Source: Mixophyes australis (lineage: Eukaryota > Chordata > Amphibia > Anura > Limnodynastidae). Taken from it: 64,000 bases of DNA. The translations under genes and the position numbers were made by a program. The notes beneath the pieces are model-generated. The model saw only the letters and a list, made by a program, of their open reading frames with translations, searched no databases and was not told the origin of the DNA. The stretch spans positions 93,736,955 through 93,800,954 of the forward strand of contig JAVHZZ010000012.1 in the NCBI GenBank assembly GCA_036250195.1. Direction: 5' to 3'. Position 1 is the stretch's first letter. Each line of letters opens with the position of its first letter. This document shows, piece by piece, positions 27,583 to 39,369 of the stretch.

Positions 27583-27969
27583 CAGGGCCGGATTAACCCG
27601 AGGTCTAACTGGGCTACAGCCCAGGGGCCTCTGGCATCCAGGGGGCCCTTGAAAGTGCTCATCAGCATTATTGATCAGTGCTGGGGCGGCCAGATCCATG
27701 CTGCTGAGCCTGTCACTGTAGTTCTTCCGCGGCGCTCAGTTATCTCCTTACTGAGGAGATCTCGTAGAGTGAGACTATGAGTCTCACTCTCACAAGATCT
27801 CCTGAGTAAGGAGCTTACAGTGCTGTGGAAGGACTACAGTGACAGGAGAACAGGGAGAGGTAAGCGCTTGGGACGAGGCCTCACGGTGGAATCGGCTCAC
27901 AGTGGCGGCCTCACGGGGGAATGGAGGCCCACTTAGCCCAGGGGTCTCCATTCCCTTAATCCAGCCCTG
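27583..27969. mobile_element. hAT-like foldback MITE with perfect 8-bp target duplication
   Basis: 387 bp. The terminal inverted repeats CAGGGCCGGATTAA and TTAATCCAGCCCTG are flanked on both sides by TATATAAC (27575-27582 and 27970-27977). The interior is also an inverted repeat centred near 27780: CTGTCACTGTAGTTCTTCC at 27711 is mirrored by GGAAGGACTACAGTGACAG at 27826, and GAGATCT and GTGAGACT are mirrored around the centre. No transposase ORF. Confidence 0.9.
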
Positions 27970-28055
27970 TATATAACAAGAGACCACCCTGCACTCAGAG
28001 CCCACTCCTCTCTCCAACAGTTTAGACCACTGTGTTCCCAGGTTAGATGTGAGAA

Positions 28056-30390
28056 TGATGGGTCTATACTCCTGGTCTGCTCTCAGTTGTCACCTACACA
28101 TTACATAGTACATAGGATGGACTTATACTCCTGGTCTGCTCTCAGTTGTCACCTACACATTACATAGTACGTAGGATGGACTTATACTCCTGCTCTGCTC
28201 TCAGTTGTCACCTATACATTACATAGTACATAGGATGGACCTATACTCCTGGTCTGCTCTCAGTTGTCACCTATACATTACATAGTACATAGGATGGACC
28301 TATACTCCTGGTCTGCTCTCAGTTGTCACCTATACATTACATAGTACGTAGGATGGACCTATACTCCTGGTTTGCTCTCAGTTGTCACCTATACATTACA
28401 TAGTACGTAGGATGGACCTATACTCCTGCTCTGCTCTCAGTTGTCACCTACATGTAACAGTACACAGGATGGGTCTATACTTCTGGTCTGCTCTCAGTTG
28501 TCACCTATACATTACATAGTACATAAGATGGACCTATACTCCTGGTTTGCTCTCAGTTGTCACCTATACATTACATAGTACGTAGGATGGACCTATACTC
28601 CTGGTCTGCTCTCAGTTGTCACCAACACATTACATAGTACGTAGGATGGACCTATACTCCTGGTTTGCTCTCAGTTGTCACCTACATGTAACACAGTACA
28701 CAGGATGGGTCTATACTTCTGGTCTGCTCTCCGTTGTCACCTATACATTACATAGTACGTAGGATGGACTTATACTCCTGCTCTGCTCTCAATTGTCACC
28801 TATACATTACATAGTACGTAGGATGGACTTATACTCCTGTTCTGCTCTCAGTTGTCACCTATACATTACATAGTACGTAGGATGGACCTATACTCCTGCT
28901 CTGCTCTCAGTTGTCACCTATACATTACATAGTACGTAGGATGGACCTATACTCCTGGTCTGCTCTCAGTTGTCACCTATACATTACATAGTACGTAGGA
29001 TGGACTTATACTCCTGCTCTGCTCTAAGTTGTCACCTATACATTACATAGTACGTAGGATGGACCTATACTCCTGGTCTGATCTCAGTTGTCACCTATAC
29101 ATTACATAGTACGTAGGATGGACTTATACTCCTGCTCTGCTCTCAATTGTCACCTATACATTACATAGTACGTAGGATGGACTTATACTCCTGTTCTGCT
29201 CTCAGTTGTCACCTATACATTACATAGTACGTAGGATGGACTTATACTCCTGTTCTGCTCTCAGTTGTCACCTACACATTACATAGTACGTAGGATGGAC
29301 TTATACTCCTGGTCTGCTCTCAGTTGTCACCAACACATTACATAGTACGTAGGATGGACCTATACTTCTGGTCTGCTCTCAGTTGTCACCAACACATTAC
29401 ATAGTACGTAGGATGGACCTATACTCCTGGTCTGCTCTCAGTTGTCACCTATACATTACATAGTACGTAGGATGGACCTATACTCCTGGTTTGCTCTCAG
29501 TTGTCACCTATACATTACATAGTACGTAGGATGGACCTATACTCCTGGTCTGCTCTCAGTTGTCACCTACATGTAACACAGTACACAGGATGGGTCTATA
29601 CTCCTGGTCTGCTCTCAGTTGTCACCTATACATTACATAGTACATAAGATGGACCTATACTCCTGGTTTGCGCTCAGTTGTCACCTATACATTACATAGT
29701 ACGTAGGATGGACCTATACTCCTGGTTTGCTCTCAGTTGTCACCTATACATTACATAGTACGTAGGATGGACCTATACTCCTGGTCTGCTCTCAGTTGTC
29801 ACCTACATGTAACAGTACACAGGATGGGTCTATACTCCTGTTCTGCTCTCAGTTGTCACCTACACATTACATAGTACGTAGGATGGACTTATACTCCTGG
29901 TCTGCTCTCAGTTGTCACCAACACATTACATAGTACGTAGGATGGACCTATACTTCTGGTCTGCTCTCAGTTGTCACCAACACATTACATAGTACGTAGG
30001 ATGGACCTATACTCCTGGTCTGCTCTCAATTGTCACCTATACATTACATAGTACGTAGGATGGACCTATACTCCTGGTTTGCTCTCAGTTGTCACCTATA
30101 CATTACATAGTACGTAGGATGGACCTATACTCCTGGTCTGCTCTCAGTTGTCACCTACATGTAACACAGTACACAGGATGGGTCTATACTCCTGGTCTGC
30201 TCTCAGTTGTCACCTATACATTACATAGTACATAAGATGGACCTATACTCCTGGTTTGCGCTCAGTTGTCACCTATACATTACATAGTACGTAGGATGGA
30301 CCTATACTCCTGGTTTGCTCTCAGTTGTCACCTACATGTAACACAGTACACAGGATGGGTCTATACCCCTACTCTGCTCTCAGTTGTCAC
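28056..30390. repeat. 59-bp minisatellite, about 40 copies
   Basis: The unit contains CACCTATACATTACATAGTA, CGTAGGATGGACCTATACTC and CTGGTCTGCTCTCAGTTGT. Variants with CCTACATGTAACACAGTACA occur at 28447, 28681, 29566, 29802, 30154 and 30331. A 588-bp offset joins duplicated multi-unit blocks. Confidence 0.97.
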
Positions 30391-32814
30391 AATGCACTTT
30401 ACTGAGCCCAAACCCAGGGGAGTCCCCAGCATACGGCACAATCTACATTTGTCCTGGGGACCGGATAACGTATGCCACCTGTGCACATATTTTACCTGAA
30501 ATTACCAATTACTGCATTATGGTAAAATATGGAACCCGTTTTTGTAACCTTCTTTGTAATGCATTTGGGAATTTTAATACATGATTGAGAGTTCTTCTGC
30601 CCAGAAATTCCTGCTGCAGCTCCCTGGGTAACGCCAGAGGGCTTATTACAATATCGGCAAGCTCCAGAGCCAAGGACGGGCAGTGCTAATCTGTATACCA
30701 AACACTTGGTAAAGCCAACTTGGAGGGCTGTTGCTCTGGAAGATTAGGCCAGGCTCCCAAGGTCGCCAACATGACCTTGAAACTCTCTGTGATCTGGAAA
30801 CTAGGCCGGATCCAGTTTCTGTGTTTGTTGTAGCAGGTCGCCTCTCATTACCAGATTCCGGGTGACATCCAGAGACGTATAAATAAGAGAAGCTTCTACA
30901 TTACAGGATGTGGCTGCCGCAGTAGTGAGTGCGAGCGTGGACATGTTTCCATCACAGACAGGTCTACGTTCCGCGTCTATAATGGTAGGAAGACTCACAC
31001 CGACCCATGGACACCGCAATCCTTCCAAGATGGTACGTGATGCGGCCTCCATTCTGCGGATAACTTGTGCAAACAAATTCACTTTTTACTCATAACTGGC
31101 CTCTTAATGTGCAACAGGAAGCAAAGCAGTGCAAACTAATCTTGCTTCCCCGGGAAATGCATCATTTTTACACCAGAAAGAGAGAAAACCTGGAAGCTGT
31201 ATATGTGATCTGTCTGTCATACCCGGGATTTCTATGTATAGTTTTCCTTTAATACATAGTTCGTTGCAGATGGCCGGGATTCCTCTCTGCATGGGAAAAA
31301 CAAAGACATTAGCTGCTCTACGCCATCAATTAGGAATAAACCAGATCAATACTGAGAGAACACTAATATACTACGTGCATGACTTAGTAAGGACCTCAAG
31401 GGGCCTGGATTGCTCCATGAGTTCACCTGCCCTCTGTGTAAGGTGGAGGAACTATAATTCAACCTATCATTCACTATGAACCTCGTGCCTCGCACCTCAG
31501 TGACGTTCCTTGTGAATAGGTTGGTTTAGGGAACAAAATGGCCCTGCCCTCCATCTATAGTAAGGCTCTTATTAATTGGCGCCCTCAGCGATGGGCATAG
31601 GGCCTTCCCAATGTGTGGCATGCTGAAGGATGCGTTAATGTCATGGTGACCTCCGAATCCGCTACACAAACCCCCTGAGCCGATAAACCTGCTCCTAGTC
31701 CACTGTCACAAACCGGAACCATTATCCCCAACGCATCCTGTTTCCAGCCTCTCGTTGGTTGCGGCAAGGGTTAAGCGCAAAGACCTTTTCAGCGGTAATA
31801 AGGATGAAACGTCTGAGATTGAGGGAGGGGGGGAGAGCGAGAGCCGGGCATGGGATCAGGATACAGTTTAACGCTACAAAGGGAGATTACAGTCATTAAT
31901 TGTGCCAAGTGACAGCCTAATGCAAGCCAAGGGAAAGGCGGCTTTTAGACGGAGGTTAATGGTCAGGCTGATTGCCCTCCCTCAGACTCTCATGCCCCCA
32001 TTAGCAGAGGGAAAAGAGCTACTGGATGGTTTCAGGGGATGGGCCCTTAATCTACTCCTGCTGGATGAGGCCCAGCATGGCCCCTCCGCTCGTAGGAAGG
32101 TAGAATCCATTAGTCCTGGCGTGCCCAGTGTGAGAGGACACAACTCTCCACTTCCCCCCCCCTCCTCACTCGGGGACACACTCGCCCCCCCATGCAAATA
32201 CCAAACAAAGAGCTAATTAAATTTCATTTACAGCCAAAATCCAGCTGCAGGACCCCCCAACGCCCTGGAGGACCCTCTATAAAAGCACTCCAGCAACGGT
32301 TAATAAAACACAGTGTTATTTTGGGTGGGGGGAGGGGGGGGATCTGCGACCTCACTAAACCTTTCCATAAGAATAATAACAGAGCGCAGACTAAGGTTCA
32401 TGTAATGAGACTGCCACAGACATCACAAATAATCGCGGCTTTCCTGACGAGTGAAACTGCTTTAAAATCTGGGAGATGTCAGATATTTTCTCTATATATA
32501 GAATCGCTCTAATACTCAGCAACACCAGCTCATGGCTCCTTGTTCTGCATGTAAACTTATCCATCAGTGCAGCTATGGTGATTCCCATACACAGAATGGG
32601 AGGGTACCACCTACTGGAGGAGTAATACGTGAAAAATTCAGAATTCTTATAACGAGCCATAAAGGACCTCTGAGAAATGGGAGCAGACTCTAGGTCTAAT
32701 CTGGCATGATAATGACACCTCTGCTGTCACAATAGGTTACAATCAGTTTGGCACATTATATTGATAAATAACATATCAAACCCTTGTCATGTCACCTTGT
32801 CACATGACCCTCCC
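30391..32814. other. Unique sequence, no gene recognised
   Basis: G-runs near 31828 and 32327 and a C-run near 32153. No exon or known mobile element recognised on either strand. Confidence 0.45.
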
Positions 32815-35275
32815 ACTGCACACTGTACCTGACAGTCTCCTCTGTCCCTTCCACTGTCCCTGACAGTCTCCTCTGTCTCTCCCACTGCAAACTGTCCCTG
32901 ACAGTCTCCTCTATCTCTCCCACAGCGCACTGTACCTGACAGTCTCCTCTGTCCCTCCCACTGGACACTGTAGCTGACAGTCTCCTCTGTCTCTCCCACT
33001 GGACACTGTCCCTGACAGTCTCCTCTGTCTCTCCCACTGGACACTGTCCCTGACAGTCTCCTCTGTCCCTCCCACTGTACCTGACAGTCTCCTCTGTCTC
33101 TTACACTGTACCTGACAGTCTCTTCTGTCGCTCCCACTGTATCTGACAGTCTCCTCTGTCCCTCCCAACGCACACTGTCCTGACAGTCTCCTCTGTCCCT
33201 CCCAACGCACACTGTCCTGACAGTCTCCTCTGTCCCTCCCACTGCACACTGTCCCTGACAGTCTCCTCTGTCTCTCCCACTGCACACTGTCCCTAACAGT
33301 CTCCTCTGTCTCTCACACTGCACACTGTACCTGGGATTCTTCTGTCTCTCACACTGCACACTGTACCTGACAGTCTCCTCTATCCCATCCACAGCGCACT
33401 GTACCTGACAGTCTCTTCTGTCCCTCCCACTGTACCTGACAGTCTCCTCTATCTCTTACACTGTACCTGACAGTCTCTTCTGTCCCTCCTACTGTACCTG
33501 ACAGTCTCCTCTGTCCCTCCCACTGTACCTGACAGTCTCCTCTGTCTCTCCCACTGCACACTGTCCCTGACAGTCTCCTCTGTCTCTCCCACTGCACACT
33601 GTCCCTGACAGTCTCCTCTGTCTCTCTCACTGCACACTGTACCTGACAGTCTCCTCTGTCTCTCCCACTGCACAATGTACCTGACAGTCTCCTCTGTCTC
33701 TCTCACTGCACACTGAATCTGACAGTCTCCTCTGTCTCTCCCACTGCACACTGTCCCTGACAGTCTCCTCTGGCTCTCACACTGCACACTGTACCTGACA
33801 GTCTCCTCTGGCTCTCACACTGCATCTGACAGTCTCATCTGTCTCTCTCACAGCGCACTGTACCTGACAGTCTCCTCTGTCCCTCCCACTGCACACTGTA
33901 CCTGACAGTCTCTTCTGTCTCTCCCACTGTCCCTGACCTTCTCCTCTGTCCCTCCCACTGCACACTGTCCCTGACAGTCTCCTCTGTCTCTCCCACTGCA
34001 CACTGTCCCTGACAGTCTCCTCTGTCTCTCCCACTGCACACTGTCCCTGACAGTCTCCTCTGTCTCTCTCACTGCACACTGAATCTGACAGTCTCTTCTG
34101 TCTCTCCCACTGTCCCTGACCTTCTCCTCTGTCCCTCCCACTGCACACTGTCCCTGACAGTCTCCTCTGTCTCTCCCACTGCACACTGTCCCTGACAGTC
34201 TCCTCTGTCTCTCCCACTGCACACTGTCCCTGACAGTCTCCTCTGTCTCTCTCACTGCACACTGAATCTGACAGACTCCTCTGTCTCTCCCACTGCACAC
34301 TGTACCTGACAGTCTCCTCTGTCTCTCACAGTGCGCACTGTACCTGACAGTCTCCTCTGTGTCACACTGCACACTGTCCCTGACAGTCTCCTCTGTCTCT
34401 CTCACTGCACAATGAATCTGACAGTCTCCTCTGTCTCTCACACTGCACACTGAATCTGACAGTCTCCTCTGTCTCTCACAGTGCGCACTGTACCTGACAG
34501 TCTCCTCATCCCTCCCACTGCACACTGTACCTGACAGTCTCCTCTGTCTCACACTGCACACTGTACCTGACAGTTTCCTCTGTCCCTCCCACTGTACCTG
34601 ACAATCTACTCTGTCTCTCCCACTGCACACTGTACCTGAGATTCTCCTCTATCCCTTCCACAGTACACTGTACCTGACAGTCTCCTCTGTCCCTCCCACT
34701 GCACACTGTACCTAACAGTCTCCTCTTTCTCTCCCACTGCACCTGACAGTCTCATCTGTCTCTCCCACAGCGCACTGTACCTGACAGTCTCCTCTGCCTC
34801 TCACACTGCACACTGTACCTGACAGTCTCCTCTGTCTCTCCCACTGTCCCTGACCTTCTCCTCTGTCCCTCCAACTGCACACTGTACCTGACAGTCTCTT
34901 CTGTCTCTCCCACTGCACCTAACAGTCTCCTCTGTCTCTGCCACAGCACACTGTACCTGACCGTCTCTTCTGTCCCTCCAACTGCACACTGTACCTGACA
35001 GTCTCTTCTGTCTCTCCCACTGTCCCTGACCTTCTCCTCTGTCTCTCCCACAGTGCACTGTACCTGACAGTCTCCTCTGTCTCTCCCACAGCGCACTGTA
35101 CCTGACAGTCTCCTCTGTCTCTGCCACAGTACACTGTACCTGACAGTCTCCTCTGTCTCTCCCACTGCACACTGTACCTGACAGTCTCCTCTATCTCTCC
35201 CACTGCACACTGTACCTGACAGTCTCATCTATCTCTCCCACTGTACACTGTACCTGGCAGTCTCCTCTGTCTCTC
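32815..35275. repeat. About 38-bp minisatellite, pyrimidine-rich on the plus strand
   Basis: The unit has CACACTGTACCTGACAGTCT then CCTCTGTCTCTCCCACTG, with many length variants (loss of the CACACTG segment). Several minus-strand frames stay open, giving ETEETVRDSVQWERQRRL-like peptides in all three frames, which shows repeat origin rather than coding. Confidence 0.96.
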
Positions 35276-36796
35276 CTCTCGTGCAGTGCTTGGTAGTTTC
35301 TCTATGCAGCAGGGACAGAACATGAATATAGAAGACATCCTGATGCTGCTGCCCCGGGGGCTCTTCCTCAGACTCTCCCACCCGGGTTTATGAAGCTGAC
35401 AATCCTGGCACCCAGCTTGATACTTTCTGTCTAATTAGAATGAAAGTCAATAAAGATTTAATAGTCGCTCCGTGTTGCATACTGGAGGCTCCATGCCGGA
35501 GAGATCGGGGCTCATCTCTTCTTAACGGTTCTCTGGAGATTATCAGTGTCTCATATTCTATCTCTCATATACACCACTGAGCCTCCACCTGACACTGCTG
35601 CCTCCATCCTCTAATCCTTGTTTATTTAGCGACACTACCTAGGCTCCACCCGACCTATTTCCATCCTCTCAATGTTGTCTATTGAGATGCACTACTGACT
35701 CCAGCAGGCCCCATAATGCAGGTTCCCTTGGCTGTATAACGTGCAGTACCTTTTCATAACCATCAGATGGCTCTATGCGATCACTGAAATATATTTAGAC
35801 TTGAAAATAGAATACAATGGCACCTGCTTCCATCTACAGGTAATATGGTGGTACTGCATGCTTAATGAAAATTGTAACAGACCCAGTAGTGGGAGTACCT
35901 CTGTTGTAAATAACAATCAGTACAATACACACTTATAAAACATGCCCTGATGAATGTGACGGTCTGAGGTTTACACACCTCAATATAAATGCTGTTACTC
36001 GCGGCCGGGTATTGCCTGCCATAGCTACACAGTCTCCTTAATTGTGGGATTACATTTTACCAACACCATCAATATGGCCCTAAGCCCATTTATAAGCCCC
36101 CGTCTCAGGTGTTGGGTATTGGGGGAGAGGGGTCTTTCTGAATACGGAGGAAGGCGTTAAAAGGAAGGTTAATTGTCTTCTATTTTAATAGTGTATCTGT
36201 AGTAGGGAATTAGATTGTAAACTCCAATGCCTAGGGACTGATGTGCCTGGAAGACTATTCTCTGAGTGTACAGCACTCAGAGACTATACAATGAGTTGTA
36301 ATAATCCCCCTAACAATGACTTCTCTCTGTTGACCTTTCTTCCTCCCCTTCCATTGTCTGGGCCTGCAGGGGGTATTTTGGGATAAAGGGGCTTTTTCAG
36401 CCGCAGTGACAGATTTAGGAGAATCACAGGATGAGCTGCTGGGAGACTCTGACAATTTATCTTTCTACTTTCTGTGGGGGCTTCTGAGAACCCTGGACAA
36501 GAGTTAGGTGCTGCCCCCTGCCCCCAATATCGCTGTTACCCTCCACCTGCTGTGAATACTGATCACCTATCTCCCCCGTCCTGCTTCTTGTGCAAGAGGG
36601 AAATGTTCAGTGAAGAATAAGAGGGAAGTAGTGGCCGTTCCAGGCACGTCTGCTCAGCTAAAGTGTGGAAACCCCTCGCCTCCGTGTCCTTGCATCTCCT
36701 GTACTCCATCCAGCAGTCGAGAGGGACAAATCACTGGCTGCTACAGGCCCAGCACTTGGCTGAAGGCCTGATAACACTGGTGGAGGTTACTGGAAG
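35276..36796. other. Unique sequence with one SINE-tail scrap, no gene
   Basis: Apart from 36207-36290 I recognise nothing. No exon was found. Confidence 0.45.
36207..36290 (+). mobile_element. Degraded SINE/LINE tail
   Basis: 'TTAGATTGTAAACTCCAATG' followed by 'AGGGACTGATGTG' and 'TGTACAGCACTC' follows the order of the SINE tail (compare the complement of 51085-51150). It is decayed, so the boundaries are approximate. Confidence 0.5.
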
Positions 36797-37715
36797 TGAT
36801 GGAGGCCTATGGATGATGGAGGCTGTGGATGACGGGTGTATGTGGGGTGATGGAGGCTGTGGGCGACGGGTGTATGTGGGGTGATGGAGGCTGTGGGTGA
36901 CGGGTGTATGTGGGGTGATGGAGGCTATGGATGTCAGGAGTATGTGGGGTGATGGAGGCTGTGGGTGACGGGTGTATGTGGGGTGATGGAGGCTATGGAT
37001 GTCAGGAGTATGTGGGGTGATGGAGGCTATGGATGTCAGGAGTATGTGGGGTGATGGAGGCTGTGGGTGACGGGTGTATGTGGGGTGATGGAGGCTATGG
37101 ATGTCAGGAGTATGTGGGGTGATGGAGGCTGTGGGTGACGGGTGTATGTGGGGTGATGGAGGCTATGGATGTCAGGAGTATGTGGGGTGATGGAGGCTGT
37201 GGGTGACGGGTGTATGTGGGGTGATGGAGGCTATGGATGCCAGGAGTATGTGGGGTGATGGAGGCTGTGGGCGACGGGTGTATGTGGGGTGATGGAGGCT
37301 GTGGGTGACGGGTATATGTGGGGTGATGGAGGCTATGGATGTCAGGAGTACGTGGGGTAATGGAGGCTGTGGGCGATGGGTGTATGTGGGGTGATGGAGG
37401 CTGTGGGCGACGGGTGTATGTGGGGTGATGGAGGCTGTGGGTGACGGGTGTATGTGGGGTGTTGGAGGCTATGGATGTCAGGAGTATGTGGGGTGTTGGA
37501 GGCTGTGGGCGACGGGTGTATGTGGGGTGATGGAGGCTGTGGGTGACGGGTGTATGTGGGGTGATGGAGGCTGTGGGTGACGGGTGTATGTGGGGTGATG
37601 GAGGCTGTGGGTGACGGGTGTATGTGGGGTGTTGGAGGCTATGGATGTCAGGAGTATGTGGGGTGATGGAGGCTGTGGGCGACGGGTGTATGTGGGGTGA
37701 TGGAGGCTGTGGGTG
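36797..37715. repeat. 34-bp minisatellite, 27 copies
   Basis: Unit GATGGAGGCTGTGGGTGACG then GGTGTATGTGGGGT. A second unit type with CTATGGATGTCAGGAGTATG is interspersed irregularly. The minus strand stays open as a His/Pro/Thr/Ser-rich frame (37104-37763). Confidence 0.97.
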
Positions 37716-38001
37716 AGGGGAGAACTTGAATGTAAATAGAGGCTGTGAGTACTGGGAGGACACAGCAGGTTGAGCCTCTCTCTCTATTCATCCATGTAAG
37801 AGGGATTAGGGCTGAGGGTGGAGTGTGAGTGGGGGATGGGGCAGCATTCAGTCCCTGGAGGACTTACATATATCTCCTGTGGAACTGGGAATAACACGTA
37901 GGGAAGGGACACGCGTGGTAGGTAATGGGGGGAATTGTGTCATGTGAATTGTGACTATTACTGTAAATGTGTTTTATGCTATTTATATGTCATGTGATTG
38001 C
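37716..38001. other. Spacer between two minisatellites
   Basis: Unique sequence. Nothing recognised. Confidence 0.5.
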
Positions 38002-38935
38002 CCCATCCAGACACCTTACCCCCTGCGACAGGAGCTCGCCCCATCCAGATACTTTACACCCTATGACAGGAGCTCGCCCATCCAGGAAGCTTACATTCTG
38101 TGACAGATGGACAGGAGCTCACCCCATATAGGAATCTCACACCCTGCGACAGGAGCCCATACACGTATCTTACACTCCCGTCATCCACAGCCTCCATCAC
38201 CCCACATACTCCTTGTGACAAGAGCTCGCCCCATACACGTATCTCACACCCTGTGACAGGAGCTCGCCCCATACACGTATCTCACACCCTGCGACAGGAG
38301 CTCGCCCCATCCAGATACTTTACACCCTATGACAGGAGCTCACCCCATATAGGAATCTCACACCCTGCGACAGGAGCCCATACACGTATCTCACACCCTG
38401 TGACAGGAGCACGCTCCATACACGTATCTCACACCCTGTGACAGGAGCACGCTCCATACACGTATCTCACACCCTGTGACAGGAGCACGCTCCATACACG
38501 TATCTCACACCCTGTGACAGGGTGACGCGGTGCTCACCCCATACACGTATATCACACCCTGTGACAGGAGCTCGCTCCATACACGTATCTTACACCATGT
38601 GACAGGGTGACGGGGTGCTCACCCCATACACGTATATCACACCCTGTGACAGGAGCACGCTCCATACACGTATCTCACACCCTGTGACAGGAGCACGCTC
38701 CATACACGTATCTCACACCCTGTGACAGGGTGACGCGGTGCTCACCCCATACACGTATATCACACCCTGTGACAGGAGCTCGCTCCATACACGTATCTTA
38801 CACCCTGTGAGAGAAGGACGGGGTGCTCACCCCATACACGTATATCACACCCTGTGACAGGAGCTCACCCCATACAAGTATCTCACACCCTGTAACAGGG
38901 GGATAGCGTGCTCGGCCCATACAGATATCTCACCC
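38002..38935. repeat. 38-bp minisatellite
   Basis: Unit CATACACGTATCTCACACCC then TGTGACAGGAGCACGCTC, with longer variants containing GGGTGACGCGGTGCTCACC. It is interrupted at 38175-38212 by foreign sequence that is the inverse of the 34-bp array unit at 36.8-37.7 kb. Confidence 0.95.
38175..38212 (-). repeat. Inverted single unit of the 36.8-kb array inside the 38-bp array
   Basis: The complement reads GGAGTATGTGGGGTGATGG then AGGCTGTGGATGACGGGAG. It matches the 34-bp array unit in inverse orientation. The GTGGATGACGGG version is otherwise found only in that array's first unit (about 36825). Confidence 0.9.
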
Positions 38936-39208
38936 TGTGACTTGGGTGTGAGCTCTCGGATCAGAGGTGAAGGCACCTGGAAGTTATCAGCAGTCTCTGG
39001 TTAATGATTACCCACATTTGTTGCCCTACGTGAACTGTTGCATGAAGTCCCCGGCTCCCAGCACGTTTCTCCGTTCTACACTCACCAGGCTACGTCCCAT
39101 TGATGCCACTGTAACCTTGTGGGCGAGTGGATGGCGCGGCAGCCGGTATTCCTACGGATAGTGGGCTCCTGGATGGAAAGTGTTTATCCACTCTGACCCT
39201 TTAGTACC
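38936..39208. other. Unique spacer
   Basis: Nothing recognised. Confidence 0.5.
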
Positions 39209-39216
39209 CCAACAAG

Positions 39217-39361
39217 CAGGGGCAGACTGGGGGGCAAGACTCAGCCCAGCAGCTTATTAGGAATATTTTAAGGGGGGAAAAAAAATGCAGTTGTCCCAGT
39301 GATCCAGCCCAAAGTACCCACTATGGGACCAGCCCGGCGAGCAGATGCCCCCCTATCCCTG
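39217..39361. mobile_element. Small hAT-like non-autonomous element, copy C
   Basis: 145 bp with ends CAGGGG and ATCCCTG, flanked by CCAACAAG (39209-39216) and CCGACAAG (39362-39369), 7/8 identical. The interior matches copies A and B ('CTTATTAGGAATATTTTAAG', 'CTATGGGACCAGCCCGGCGA'). Confidence 0.85.
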
Positions 39362-39369
39362 CCGACAAG

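Noticed and set aside
28056..30390. CRISPR-like regular repeats
   Set aside because: Units are contiguous with no unique spacers and the genome is vertebrate. It is an ordinary minisatellite.
32787..35228. Many minus-strand frames with ETEETVR / QWERQRRL / RDRGDCQ repeats
   Set aside because: The same DNA is open in all three frames because the 38-bp unit lacks stops. No start context, domain or flanking exon.
37104..37763. 219-codon His/Pro/Thr-rich minus frame
   Set aside because: Translation of the 34-bp minisatellite. It ends and starts with the array.
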